Shown here in pieces: positions 15,586-25,420 of a DNA stretch of 34,632 nucleotides. The position numbers were made by a program, and so were the translations under genes. A model generated the notes under the pieces. It made no database searches and was not told the DNA's origin. It was given only the letters and a program-made list of their open reading frames with translations. Source of the DNA: an uncultured Oscillospiraceae bacterium (GTDB lineage: Bacteria > Bacillota > Clostridia > Oscillospirales > Acutalibacteraceae); NCBI GenBank assembly GCA_905211675.1, contig CAJMBP010000007.1:1-34632 (forward strand). The letters run 5' to 3'. Numbering within the stretch: position 1 is the stretch's first letter; every line of letters starts with the position of its first letter.

Positions 15586-18500
15586 ATGTCAGAAGAAAAG
15601 AATTTAACATTTGAATCTATAAAAATCGGTCTTGCTTCTCCCGAGCAAATAAGAAGTTGGTCTTACGGCGAGGTTACAAAGCCCGAAACCATTAACTACC
15701 GCACATTAAAGCCCGAAACAGGCGGTCTTTTCTGCGAACGCATTTTCGGACCCACAAAAGACTGGGAATGTCATTGCGGTAAATACAAAAGAATTCGCTA
15801 TAAAGGAAAAATCTGCGAGCGTTGCGGTGTTGAGGTAACGCGTTCAAAGGTTCGCCGCGAGCGTATGGGCACAATCGAGCTTGCGGCTCCTGTTTCGCAC
15901 ATCTGGTATTTCAAAACAATACCGTCGCGTATGGGTTTGGCTCTTGATATTTCACCCAAAGCACTTGAACATGTGCTTTATTTCTCACAGTATATTGTAA
16001 CTGACCCCGGCGATACACCGCTTGAAAAGAAACAAATTCTCAACGAAAAGCAGTATCACGAAATGCGTGAAAAATATGAAGACGCATTTAAAGCGGGTAT
16101 GGGTGCCGAAACAATCAAAGAATTGTTAAGCGAAATTGACCTTGACGCTACCTGTGCCGAGCTTCGCGCAGAACTTGAAAATGCAAGCGGTCAGAAACGC
16201 GTCAGAATTTTAAAGCGTCTTGAAGTGCTTGAAGCATTCCGTCAGTCAGGCAATCGCCCCGAGTGGATGATACTTGATGTTATTCCGGTTATTCCGCCCG
16301 ATTTAAGACCTATGGTTCAGCTTGACGGCGGTCGTTTTGCAACAAGCGACCTTAACGATCTTTACCGTCGTGTTATCAACCGTAACAACCGTTTAAAGAG
16401 ACTGCTTGAGCTTGGCGCTCCCGATATTATAGTACGCAACGAAAAGCGTATGTTACAGGAAGCGGTTGACGCGCTTATCGACAACGGAAGACGCGGAAAG
16501 CCCGTTACAGGGCCTAACAACCGCGCGCTTAAGTCACTTTCCGATATGCTTAAGGGTAAGCAGGGCCGTTTCCGTCAAAACCTTTTGGGTAAACGTGTTG
16601 ACTATTCGGGCCGTTCGGTTATAGTTGTAGGCCCTGAGCTTCAAATGTATCAGTGCGGTGTGCCTAAAGAAATGGCGCTTGAACTGTTTAAACCCTTTAT
16701 TATGAAGCGTTTGGTTGAAACAAAGTCTGTTACCAACATTAAAACCGCTCGCAAGATGGTTGAACGCGCTTCAGCCGAGGTTTGGGACGCACTTGAGCTT
16801 GTTATAAAGGAGCATCCTGTTCTGCTTAACCGTGCGCCTACACTTCACCGCTTGGGTATTCAGGCATTTGAGCCTGTACTTGTAGAGGGTAAGGCACTTA
16901 AGCTCCATCCGCTTGTTTGTACGGCTTATAACGCCGACTTTGACGGTGACCAAATGGCTATTCACGTTCCGCTTTCGGCAGAGGCGCAGGCAGAAGCCCG
17001 TTTCCTTATGCTTGCAGCAAACAACCTGCTTAAGCCTGCCGACGGTAAGCCCGTTGCAGTTCCTACACAGGATATGGTGCTTGGTTGCTACTATTTAACA
17101 CTTGTTAAGTCGGAAGAGCCGGGTGCAAACAAGGTGTTCCGTGACAAAGACGAGGCTATGTTGGCTTATAATGACGGCATTGTCGGTTTGCATGCTCCCA
17201 TAAGGGTTAGAATGACCGACGGCGAGGGCAATTCGGCACTCATTTGGTGCACGGTAGGTTTCTTGATTTTCAATGAAACAATACCGCAGGATTTAGGATT
17301 TGTTGATCGCGCCAACCCAAATAACAAATTTAATCTTGAATGGTGTTTCGGTGTAAAAGACCCCGACAAAAAGTTTATTGAGTCAAACGACGACATTATT
17401 CAAAATAAGGTCGGCAAAAAACAACTCGGTAAAATTATTGAGCGTTGCATTGATGTTCACGGCACAAGTGAGTCTGCAATAGTGCTTGATAAGGTAAAGG
17501 CGACAGGCTTTAAATTTTCAACCAAGGGTGCAATTACAGTTGCGGTTATCGACGCGGTTATTCCGCCCGAAAAGCAGAAAATTTTGGAAGACGCAGAAAA
17601 ACAAATCGATAATATAACCAAAAATTACAGACGCGGTCTTATAAGTGAGGATGAACGCAGCCGCCATGTAATTGAAATTTGGAATAAGGCAACCGAGGAT
17701 GTTGCCGACGCTCTTAAGGGCAACCTCGATGAGTTCAACCCGATTTATATGATGGCAGATTCGGGCGCGCGCGGTTCTATGAGCCAGATTCGTCAACTTG
17801 CGGGTATGCGCGGTCTTATCGCAAATACAGCAGGTAAGGTTATCGAAGTTCCTATCCGTGCTAACTACCGTGAAGGTCTTAACATTTTGGAATACTTCAT
17901 TTCTTCTCGCGGTGCGCGTAAAGGTCTTGCCGATACGGCGCTTCGTACCGCCGACTCGGGTTATCTTACCCGCCGACTTGTTGATGTTTCGCAGGATGTT
18001 ATTGTTCGTGATATCGACTGCGGCACCGAAGAAGGTCTTAACGTGTTTGACATTAAAGACGGTAATCATCTGCTTGAATCGCTTGAAGAACGTCTTGTAG
18101 GCAGATTTTTGTTGCATGATGCGGTTGACCCGAATACGGGTGAGGTTATTTGCACAACCGATCATATGATGACTAAGGAAGACGCAAAGCGAATTGTTGA
18201 CGCAGGTATTGAGCGTATTGAAATCCGTTCAATTCTTACCTGCCACAGCCACCACGGCGTATGCCAGAAGTGCTACGGCGCAAACCTTGCAACCAATAAG
18301 CCCGTTACGGTAGGCGAAGCTGTTGGTATTGTTGCGGCTCAGTCAATCGGTGAACCCGGTACACAGCTTACAATGCGTACCTTCCACACCGGCGGTGTTG
18401 CCGGCGGCGACGTTGCCGACGTTACACAGGGTCTTCCGCGTGTTGAAGAGCTGTTTGAAGCGCGCAGACCTAAGGCTTGCGGTATAATTGCAAAAATCGA

Positions 18501-19194
18501 CGGCCGCGTTCGTATGGTTGAAGAAAAACGCAGTAATGTGCTTATTATTACCAATGAGGAAACAATGGACGAAGAAAAGGTTATTATACCTTACGGTTCA
18601 CGCACTTTGGTAAATGATGGCGATTATGTAAAGGCTGGCGACCTGCTTGTTCCCGGTGCTAAATATCCGCAAGATATTTTAGAGGCTCAGGGCCCCGAGG
18701 CTGTTCAGGAATATATTATTGCCGAAATTCAAAATGCTTACAGAACGCAGGGTGTTGATATCAACGATAAGCACATTGAGGTTATTGTTCGTCAGATGAT
18801 GCGTAAGCTTCGCATTGTTGATCCCGGTTCAACCGAGCTTTTGCAGAATGTAAGCTACGAATATAAAGAAATTGCCGACGCTAACGCCGCTGTTCAGGCG
18901 CGTATCGACGCAGGGGAGGAAGGTCTTACCAAGGCTACCTATAAGGCAACCCTGCTCGGTATTACGAAGGCGTCACTTGCTACCGAGTCGTTTATGTCGG
19001 CGGCATCCTTCCAAGAGACTACACGAGTTCTTACCGAGGCCGCTATTAAGGGCAAGGTTGACCCGCTGTTCGGTCTTAAAGAAAATGTTATCATCGGTCA
19101 GCTTATTCCTGCAGGTACAGGTATGAAGCACCCCGACATCAATCCCGAACCGACCGTAAATGAGACTACGGAAACCGAAACGGTTGAAGCATAG
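15586..19194 (+). CDS. rpoC: DNA-directed RNA polymerase subunit beta'
   Basis: This 1202-residue catalytic subunit starts at ATG 15586 behind GGAGGG. The N-terminal zinc site has Cys62, Cys64, Cys77 and Cys80 (CHCGKY to CERCG). The catalytic metal loop is NADFDGDQMA at 449-458. Bridge and trigger elements appear as GARGSMSQIRQLAGMRG and GEPGTQLTMRTFHTGGVAG, and the second zinc site uses Cys812, Cys886, Cys893 and Cys896. With beta, alpha and omega it forms the core enzyme. Length fits Firmicutes beta' without the long insertion of proteobacteria. The gene is co-transcribed with rpoB and followed by a strong terminator. Confidence 0.99.
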   Translation: MSEEKNLTFESIKIGLASPEQIRSWSYGEVTKPETINYRTLKPETGGLFCERIFGPTKDWECHCGKYKRIRYKGKICERCGVEVTRSKVRRERMGTIELAAPVSHIWYFKTIPSRMGLALDISPKALEHVLYFSQYIVTDPGDTPLEKKQILNEKQYHEMREKYEDAFKAGMGAETIKELLSEIDLDATCAELRAELENASGQKRVRILKRLEVLEAFRQSGNRPEWMILDVIPVIPPDLRPMVQLDGGRFATSDLNDLYRRVINRNNRLKRLLELGAPDIIVRNEKRMLQEAVDALIDNGRRGKPVTGPNNRALKSLSDMLKGKQGRFRQNLLGKRVDYSGRSVIVVGPELQMYQCGVPKEMALELFKPFIMKRLVETKSVTNIKTARKMVERASAEVWDALELVIKEHPVLLNRAPTLHRLGIQAFEPVLVEGKALKLHPLVCTAYNADFDGDQMAIHVPLSAEAQAEARFLMLAANNLLKPADGKPVAVPTQDMVLGCYYLTLVKSEEPGANKVFRDKDEAMLAYNDGIVGLHAPIRVRMTDGEGNSALIWCTVGFLIFNETIPQDLGFVDRANPNNKFNLEWCFGVKDPDKKFIESNDDIIQNKVGKKQLGKIIERCIDVHGTSESAIVLDKVKATGFKFSTKGAITVAVIDAVIPPEKQKILEDAEKQIDNITKNYRRGLISEDERSRHVIEIWNKATEDVADALKGNLDEFNPIYMMADSGARGSMSQIRQLAGMRGLIANTAGKVIEVPIRANYREGLNILEYFISSRGARKGLADTALRTADSGYLTRRLVDVSQDVIVRDIDCGTEEGLNVFDIKDGNHLLESLEERLVGRFLLHDAVDPNTGEVICTTDHMMTKEDAKRIVDAGIERIEIRSILTCHSHHGVCQKCYGANLATNKPVTVGEAVGIVAAQSIGEPGTQLTMRTFHTGGVAGGDVADVTQGLPRVEELFEARRPKACGIIAKIDGRVRMVEEKRSNVLIITNEETMDEEKVIIPYGSRTLVNDGDYVKAGDLLVPGAKYPQDILEAQGPEAVQEYIIAEIQNAYRTQGVDINDKHIEVIVRQMMRKLRIVDPGSTELLQNVSYEYKEIADANAAVQARIDAGEEGLTKATYKATLLGITKASLATESFMSAASFQETTRVLTEAAIKGKVDPLFGLKENVIIGQLIPAGTGMKHPDINPEPTVNETTETETVEA

Positions 19195-19200
19195 AATTTT

Positions 19201-19236
19201 AAAACAAGGACTTGAAATTTCAAGTCCTTGTTTTTT
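19201..19236 (+). terminator. Terminator of the rpoBC operon
   Basis: A long perfect stem, AAAACAAGGACTTGA with its complement TCAAGTCCTTGTTTT, has a very short AATT loop and ends in a T run. Confidence 0.93.
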
Positions 19237-19314
19237 GTAATAAAGGTGATAGTGAAGGTAAGAACAGGTGGGTTTTAAAATATGTAAAAAGCCTATAATT
19301 TTTGCATTTCTCAC

Positions 19315-19343
19315 TTGACTTAATAAAGTGAAAATCATATAAT
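19315..19343 (+). promoter_or_regulatory. Promoter of the tetR-surface protein operon
   Basis: TTGACT (19315-19320) and TATAAT (19338-19343) are 17 bp apart. Transcription should begin near 19350. Confidence 0.88.
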
Positions 19344-19344
19344 A

Positions 19345-19358
19345 TAAATGAACATTTA
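19345..19358. promoter_or_regulatory. Candidate TetR-family operator
   Basis: TAAATG-AA-CATTTA is an inverted repeat placed directly after the -10 box and over the predicted +1. A second, wider inverted repeat (TAATAAAGT at 19321, ACTTTATTA at 19358) brackets the -10 region. Either could bind the regulator encoded immediately downstream, giving autorepression. Confidence 0.5.
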
Positions 19359-19386
19359 CTTTATTATCAAAGAAGGAGGAAATCTA

Positions 19387-19977
19387 TTGCGCACGGTAAA
19401 CGAAGAAGCCCGCAAGGCAAAAACAATCGAGATCATGGAAAAATGTTTCGACTGCTATGCGGAGAATGGATTTACCTCTGTGGGCGTAAAAGCCATTGCG
19501 GACGCCTGCGGCTGTAATGTTGCAAGCCTGTATCAGTATTTTGAAAATCTGGACGACATAATTGTTAAGTCCACCGAATACTGTATGAGTAAGGTTGAGG
19601 AAGACTTTATGAAGAAAGCCCCCACCGATGTGGAGGACTTGTGGCGGTTTATAGACGAGATACCCTACTGGACGGCAGAAAAGCACGGTAAGAAATACAG
19701 ACTTATGTATCAAATCTACACCCACCCGAAATACAGGCAGTACGGCAAGAAATTCTTTGAGGGTGTAAACGAACGATACACCGAATATGCTAAGAGCTTG
19801 GAGCCAAAGCTGGGGATTCCGTATAAAAAACTCACGCCGCTCATTTTCATTCTGATAAGAGCCTGCGTGCATTACGCACTGTTTGAGGATGAATTTTATT
19901 TGAAATCACAGATAGAAGTGCTGAAGGAAGCCCTCGAACTATTCGTAATAAAATACAACCCTAATATAAATTCTTAG
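19387..19977 (+). CDS. TetR/AcrR family transcriptional regulator
   Basis: The protein of about 196 residues starts at TTG 19387, seven bases after AAGGAGGA; an ATG at 19348 lies at the predicted transcription start and is not used. Residues 10-60 form the TetR helix-turn-helix: TIEIMEKCFDCYAENGF, VGVKAIADACGCNVASLY and QYFENLDDII. The C-terminal ligand domain is helical with no recognised ligand signature. It is 12 bases upstream of, and surely co-transcribed with, a large surface protein gene, so it probably controls both from the shared promoter. Its codon use is closer to the following gene than to rpoBC. Confidence 0.88.
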   Translation: MRTVNEEARKAKTIEIMEKCFDCYAENGFTSVGVKAIADACGCNVASLYQYFENLDDIIVKSTEYCMSKVEEDFMKKAPTDVEDLWRFIDEIPYWTAEKHGKKYRLMYQIYTHPKYRQYGKKFFEGVNERYTEYAKSLEPKLGIPYKKLTPLIFILIRACVHYALFEDEFYLKSQIEVLKEALELFVIKYNPNINS

Positions 19978-19989
19978 GAGGTAGGCATA

Positions 19990-22900
19990 ATGAAAAAACG
20001 GATTTTAAGCATAGTGCTTGCACTTTGTATGGTAATGGCAATTATGCCGCAGGCGGTCTTTGCTAACAGCAACGAGGACTCCCTGCCAGATGGCGACTTG
20101 TCATGGGAATACGATGTGTGGATCGGAGGGACGCCTGTCACCAGGTCGCAGCTGGCCGGGCCCGGCTGGTTATTCGACCCGGACACCTACACCCTCACGC
20201 TGAGACCCGGCTTCACAAGCTCGGGTACTGCCAACCTGCAGGATTCAACAGAGCGGGCGGCCGTCATCTATGTAAAGTCGGACCACAGCCTTACCATAGA
20301 GCTGGAAGGCGATGTCACCCTCGGAGCGGCAGGATGGGAGAACGCGCTTACCTCAAACAACAAGTACTTGTTTGGAATTTACGCACTGAAAAGCGATGTC
20401 ACCATCACAGGCTCCCATACCCTTAATGTATATGGCAGCGATACTGCCGTCTGGTGCAAGTGCCTGACCGTGGACGGCACAAAGCTGAACTGCCGCTCAT
20501 ACTACACGGCTGTGAAGGTCTGTTCTAACGCCTACTCTTACTTCAGTGACAGTATGAACGGCGAAGACGATATGGTCGTAAAGAATGGAGCGGAGGTCTT
20601 TGCTAAGACAATCCATGGTCTCGGCATCCGCCCTAACGGTGTTTTGGGCAGCATTTGTCATTCGTTTAGCGACTACGGCGGCGGTGCCGGCATCTTTGTC
20701 AACGGGTCGCTAAGGGTGGAAAACTCCACAGTCGATGCGGAGAACACCTGCTACGAACTGCCACCGCCCATGGGTGATGCTCTTAATGGTACCACTACTG
20801 TTTCTCGATCAAAAATATTTTGTGCAAGCATTTGTGTGCACGACGATGTGGTTGTGTCCGGCAGCAACGCGCGTGTTACAGGTAAACTCGAGAACAAGGC
20901 CGATAATTTTGGAGAGGGGGGAACGTTGTATTCTAAGCTGGGTGCCGTCATGGCGGAGAACTTCAAAGTCAGGGAAGGCGGCACCATAGAGGGGTTTATC
21001 ACCAGCGATTACTTCACTCAGGTGGCGCAGGGTCTCAGGAGGTTGGGATGGTACAAAGACGCTAGGTATAACATAGACATCACCCCCGCCAGTATTACTC
21101 TGGACGGCGAAGGTACCGTGCGAAACGGAATCAACCGAATGGAGTCATTAGTGTCCCTGGGCACGGAGGAATTTCAGTATACAGACATCGGCCCTTATGT
21201 TTTTAAGGAGGACACCACTGCCACCTCCGAGTACAACTGCTACCGCGAGGTGAAGATCACCCAGTCTTCCGGCATCTACTTCCGCACAACCGACAGCGGG
21301 CAGGAGTGGTCATTCCAAAGCGACTTCCGTAAGGCTTATCCTCTTGATAGTAAGATAATTGACTTCCGTGACTTCTCCAATACGGTCTTTGTGGAGAAGG
21401 GCTGGCCTGCCGGTGGGCTCATCCCGTACATTTATATCCAATCGGGCAACTGGACCGTGCTGCCGTCAACGGGCAGAAATGCCAACAGCTATTTGGAAAC
21501 CGGCAGCAGTCTCACCGTGCAGTACGAAAACGGGCAGACCTACCGTGGTGGCTATGCCCATGTGGCAGAGGGTGCCACGCTGAAGATTCAGGGTGACGGT
21601 ATAAGCGAATATTGGAATGTGATGCCCTATGAATTCTACGACAAGACGGGCGGCACCGTTAGGTTCATCAACGGCACGGTAGCTTATGCTCAGGTAGAGA
21701 AAGCCGTTTCGGTTTATATTGAGGGCGGAAACATCAACCTTTACCCCAAATACCTGCAGGTGGTGAAGAATGGTAACGGGCGGCAGTTATTCAAGTGCAC
21801 ATACGATATGAGTGACTGTCCCGACACGCTTACCGGTCTGGTTTTCTCTGACGACACCGTCATCAAGCCTGAGGATTGCTATTTTTATTTGAGTAACGGC
21901 CGGTTCGCTACCTGGACGCCCGCCGGCACGAGCGTGGAGCTTAGGTATGTGTGGGTCACTCCCGAAAATGGGGACTCCTACCGCCTCATTAAGGGTGATA
22001 CCCTTGACGAGGAGGACAGAATCTATGCCCTGAAAAGGCCTGATCCATACTGGAAGCTCAAAGCCAACGGCAACTACCGCCATTATAAAACCCCCGAGGA
22101 CAGCGTCACCATGAACGCGGGCGTCATTCAGACTCTGGAGCAATGGGACGGTCAGATTGACCCCCATATTGTGAGCGAATCCGCCACCCTGCCGGCAAAC
22201 CTGCGGGCGGAGTGGTCCTATGTGGACAGTAGCGGCAAAACCCATGTGGTTGGCGGAAACTCGCTTACCTGTACAATAGACGATTTAAGCGATATCGTCG
22301 GCTCACGCACCTACACCTGCACGGTGTATCAGAAGGTCGATGACGGCAGCGAGAGCGAGATCGGTTCCTACAGCTCGGTAGTATATGTGATGCGGTGGAA
22401 GCCGAAAGAGGTCTTCTATACCGCCCCCGGCAAAGAAGTCACCTTGACCGCAGAACCGTCCGAGGAATGTGCATGGGCCGAGAACACCCTGCAAAACTTT
22501 AAGTGGCAGGTGAACAAGGGCACCGGTTGGGAGGACATCTCCGGCGCCACGGATAAAAACTATACCTTTACGGCAAGTTCCGAAAATGTAGGTTGGAAGT
22601 ACCGCCGGGTTTCATGGGGCTTTCTCATCGGCGCCTTCAACAGAGGGGAAGCCAACATCTATGTGGAGTTCACTACACCTGAACTCTCCATCACATTTAT
22701 TCCTAAAATCACTGTCCAGCCCCAGGGACTCACCATACATGAGAAGGATACAACCGAGCATCTGCTGTCTGTAACAGCCGAAAATGCCGAAAGCTATCAG
22801 TGGCAGAAGAAGGCCGGCGATGTGTTTGCCGATATCGAAGGGCAGACTTCGAGCACACTTAAGGTAGGTCCTCAGGATGCGGGAACATACCGCTGTGTTG

Positions 22901-25119
22901 TAAGCAATGCATACGGCGAAACTGTTAGCGAGGAAGCAACTGTTACAATGCACCCTGCCCCCAGTTGCGGTACCCTCAGCGGAGTCAAGGCAACGCTTGG
23001 TGCAAAAGCTCAATTTAATGTCGGCATTTCCAATGCGCCGGGGGACGGCAGCGTAAATGTCAAGTGGCAGTACAGCGCAGATGACGGGGCTACATGGGTC
23101 GATGTGGTAAGCCCGGACGAAAGTGAAAACATCAGCATGAATGTCTTAGAGATGGTGTTTTCGCAGATTTGGTCGGACGGTACCGTAATCAAACGCTATG
23201 AGATCCTTTCTTCCTCCATGACAATCAACAAAACGACTGCCGATATGGACGGCTGGAAGGTTCGCTGTGTGCTGACCGACGCGGTTGGTGTGTATTACTC
23301 AAACACCGTCGAACTCAGCATCGATATGCCCAACTACACCGTTACCTTTAACACCGACGGCGGCACGGAAATTACCTCCAAAACAACCGTGCAATGGACG
23401 GATACAGTCCTTAACGGTATTACCGCTCCCACAAAGGACGGCTGGAAATTCATTGGCTGGAAATACGGGGATGTAACCGTAACACCTCAAACCACTTACA
23501 AAGAGCTTGCGGCAGACGCTACCGTTACGAGTATCGAGCTTAAAGCACAGTGGGAGGACATTACCGCACCCACAGGCGAAATTAGTATCGGAAAAAACAG
23601 TTGGAAAGCATTTCTCAACAAAATCACCTTCGGTCTGTTCTTTAATGATACTAAGACGGTAACAATCACGGCAAGCGATAACAGCGGCGATGAGGTGACG
23701 GTTTCGTATCTGTTAAGCGACAAGGCTCTTACAGCAGATGACTTGGCTGAAAAGAAATTTACTGCCTATACGGGTGGGTTTGACATTGAACCGAATAACG
23801 AATGGATTATCTATGTAATGCTCACCGATGAAGCAGGTAATGTAACCTATTTGAGTTCAGACGGTATCGTGCTGGATAATGTTGCCCCTGTTGTTAAAGG
23901 CGTTGAAAACGGCAAGACCTACTGTGGAGCGCAGACTGTAACGGTTGACGAAAAATATATCGACAGCGTGACTGTAAACGGCAAAGAAATTACGCTCCAA
24001 AACAATCAGTTCACTTTGCCTGCGGCAGAGGGCACACAGAAAATCGTTGCTACCGACAAGGCGGGCAATGTATCTGCTGAAATTACCGTAACGGTAAATG
24101 ACGGTCACACAGACGAAAACAAAGACCACAAGTGTGACTATTGCGGTGCAACACTCTCCGAGCATACGGGCGGCGAAGCAACTTGCAGGGGCAAGGCTGT
24201 CTGCGAATACTGCGGTGAAGAGTACGGCGAGCTTGACAGTGAAAATCATGCAGGCGGCACGGAAAACCATGGCGAAGCACCAGCAACCTATCTGTCAGAC
24301 GGTTATACAGGCGATATCTACTGCGTCGGCTGCAAAAAAATGCTTTCCAAAGGAGAAGTTGTTCCTAAGTTAACGCATGATGACCCTACTCATGGCGTTG
24401 CGTCACCAACTTACTGCAGTGTAAACGGTCATAATTATAAAGCATTTATTGTGACAGCAGCAGAATTCACAATGGGCGGCACAAAGTATGTATGTATGAA
24501 ATGCGGTGATGAATATTGGGATAACTATACAAAGAAAGATACCTCTGAAGTAATACTTATGCCGAGCGGAAAAGACTTCGAATTCTACATTACTCCGAAC
24601 TCGAACTCTCCGATAAATAAAGATAATGTAAAGAACAACCCGATCCTGCAGGCATTCTTACAAGATCCGTCAGGCACCTTAAAAAGAATGGAAGATGACG
24701 GCATAAAAATGTATAAGATTATAGATGGTGCCGAGCAGACTGTGGAGTCTAAAGCAGAAAATATAGTCTTTCGTTCCGACGCACCTTTCAAAGAATTCGA
24801 TCAGGTTATGATTAACGGTTTGGTGCTTGATAAAAAGTACTATTCCGTAAAGAAAGGCAGTACGATTGTAACCCTAAACGAAGACTTCGCAAAAGAAATT
24901 CCGACAGGTATGCATTTATTCGGTATTATATCTACAGACGGTGTTGCTATCACCACATTTACCGTTGATGATAAAGCGGCAGCAGATAACGATACGAAGT
25001 CTCCCCAGACAGGAGATAACAACCACATCGCATTGTGGGTAGCCCTTCTCTTCGTCAGCGGCGGTGCAGTGTTCGGAACTACGGTCGTAAGAAAAAAGAA
25101 AAGGCACATTAAACACTAA
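19990..25119 (+). CDS. Large sortase-anchored surface protein with beta-helix-like, Ig-like and InlB-type repeats
   Basis: This 1709-residue protein starts at ATG 19990 behind TAGGAGGT. A signal peptide ends after MPQAVFA (residue 25 or so). Residues 80-620 are rich in short beta turns with repeated VTI/VSG-type strands, like a beta-helix or carbohydrate-binding region. An Ig-like domain covers about 904-990 (ITVQPQ to YRCVVSNAYGETVSEEATV), and an InlB B-repeat (Listeria-Bacteroides type) covers 1116-1190 (YTVTFNTDGG to LKAQW). Then come a bacterial Ig/fibronectin-like part and CxxC pairs from 1382 (CDYC, CEYC, CVGC). The end is S1671-PQTGD, a hydrophobic segment and KKKRHIKH, a sortase anchor. 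It is probably an adhesin or glycan binder at the cell wall. GC is clearly uneven along the gene. Confidence 0.88.
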   Translation: MKKRILSIVLALCMVMAIMPQAVFANSNEDSLPDGDLSWEYDVWIGGTPVTRSQLAGPGWLFDPDTYTLTLRPGFTSSGTANLQDSTERAAVIYVKSDHSLTIELEGDVTLGAAGWENALTSNNKYLFGIYALKSDVTITGSHTLNVYGSDTAVWCKCLTVDGTKLNCRSYYTAVKVCSNAYSYFSDSMNGEDDMVVKNGAEVFAKTIHGLGIRPNGVLGSICHSFSDYGGGAGIFVNGSLRVENSTVDAENTCYELPPPMGDALNGTTTVSRSKIFCASICVHDDVVVSGSNARVTGKLENKADNFGEGGTLYSKLGAVMAENFKVREGGTIEGFITSDYFTQVAQGLRRLGWYKDARYNIDITPASITLDGEGTVRNGINRMESLVSLGTEEFQYTDIGPYVFKEDTTATSEYNCYREVKITQSSGIYFRTTDSGQEWSFQSDFRKAYPLDSKIIDFRDFSNTVFVEKGWPAGGLIPYIYIQSGNWTVLPSTGRNANSYLETGSSLTVQYENGQTYRGGYAHVAEGATLKIQGDGISEYWNVMPYEFYDKTGGTVRFINGTVAYAQVEKAVSVYIEGGNINLYPKYLQVVKNGNGRQLFKCTYDMSDCPDTLTGLVFSDDTVIKPEDCYFYLSNGRFATWTPAGTSVELRYVWVTPENGDSYRLIKGDTLDEEDRIYALKRPDPYWKLKANGNYRHYKTPEDSVTMNAGVIQTLEQWDGQIDPHIVSESATLPANLRAEWSYVDSSGKTHVVGGNSLTCTIDDLSDIVGSRTYTCTVYQKVDDGSESEIGSYSSVVYVMRWKPKEVFYTAPGKEVTLTAEPSEECAWAENTLQNFKWQVNKGTGWEDISGATDKNYTFTASSENVGWKYRRVSWGFLIGAFNRGEANIYVEFTTPELSITFIPKITVQPQGLTIHEKDTTEHLLSVTAENAESYQWQKKAGDVFADIEGQTSSTLKVGPQDAGTYRCVVSNAYGETVSEEATVTMHPAPSCGTLSGVKATLGAKAQFNVGISNAPGDGSVNVKWQYSADDGATWVDVVSPDESENISMNVLEMVFSQIWSDGTVIKRYEILSSSMTINKTTADMDGWKVRCVLTDAVGVYYSNTVELSIDMPNYTVTFNTDGGTEITSKTTVQWTDTVLNGITAPTKDGWKFIGWKYGDVTVTPQTTYKELAADATVTSIELKAQWEDITAPTGEISIGKNSWKAFLNKITFGLFFNDTKTVTITASDNSGDEVTVSYLLSDKALTADDLAEKKFTAYTGGFDIEPNNEWIIYVMLTDEAGNVTYLSSDGIVLDNVAPVVKGVENGKTYCGAQTVTVDEKYIDSVTVNGKEITLQNNQFTLPAAEGTQKIVATDKAGNVSAEITVTVNDGHTDENKDHKCDYCGATLSEHTGGEATCRGKAVCEYCGEEYGELDSENHAGGTENHGEAPATYLSDGYTGDIYCVGCKKMLSKGEVVPKLTHDDPTHGVASPTYCSVNGHNYKAFIVTAAEFTMGGTKYVCMKCGDEYWDNYTKKDTSEVILMPSGKDFEFYITPNSNSPINKDNVKNNPILQAFLQDPSGTLKRMEDDGIKMYKIIDGAEQTVESKAENIVFRSDAPFKEFDQVMINGLVLDKKYYSVKKGSTIVTLNEDFAKEIPTGMHLFGIISTDGVAITTFTVDDKAAADNDTKSPQTGDNNHIALWVALLFVSGGAVFGTTVVRKKKRHIKH

Positions 25120-25155
25120 AAATCAATAGTTTTGAATAAACAAAAGTTAAGTATT

Positions 25156-25190
25156 TGCCCAAGTGTTTCAAGGGACACTTGGGCAGTTTT
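25156..25190 (+). terminator. Terminator after the surface protein gene
   Basis: TGCCCAAGTGT and ACACTTGGGCA form a perfect 11-bp stem with an 8-base loop, followed by GTTTTGATTTT. Confidence 0.88.
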
Positions 25191-25195
25191 GATTT

Positions 25196-25352
25196 TGCCT
25201 TACGGCGATTTATATTGCTAAAGCAGTTTTATTATGCTTCGCATAGTTTTATTGCCTGCGGCAGTTTTATGGCGAATAAAATATCACTGAAACCGATAGG
25301 TTTCAATATTACGGTTGCTATCAGCAATCATATCACTCTTTGCGCAGCAAAG
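25196..25352. repeat. Array of seven short hairpins in two spacer classes
   Basis: Four small stem-loops (at 25196, 25214, 25233 and 25252) are separated by a TTTTAT-like spacer. Three more (25289-25304, 25313-25329, 25338-25352) are separated by ATATCACT-like spacers. Stems are 3-7 bp with loops of 2-5 bases, and each stem sequence differs while the spacers are kept. The region is followed by a terminator hairpin. It does not encode a credible protein. Confidence 0.6.
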
Positions 25353-25372
25353 AATACCACTATATAAAAATT

Positions 25373-25420
25373 ACTACCCGAAAAAAGAGTTTTGTTTCTT
25401 CTCTTAATCGGGTAGTTTTG
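25373..25420. terminator. Bidirectional terminator upstream of the DUF1854 gene end
   Basis: ACTACCCG / CGGGTAGT plus an inner AAGAG / CTCTT stem form a long hairpin. A T run follows on the plus side and an A/T run on the minus side. It can serve the minus-strand ABC operon ending at 25540. From 25421 to 25539 nothing further is recognisable. Confidence 0.7.

Noticed and set aside
17518..18165. 215-residue open frame antisense to rpoC
   Set aside because: It is a shadow of rpoC codon use with no ribosome site and no recognisable domain.
25196..25352. CRISPR array
   Set aside because: Units are short, stems are not identical, spacers are constant rather than unique, and no cas gene is near.
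25155..25367. 70-residue open frame over the hairpin array
   Set aside because: It begins within the terminator and only translates hairpins; there is no ribosome site and no protein-like pattern.
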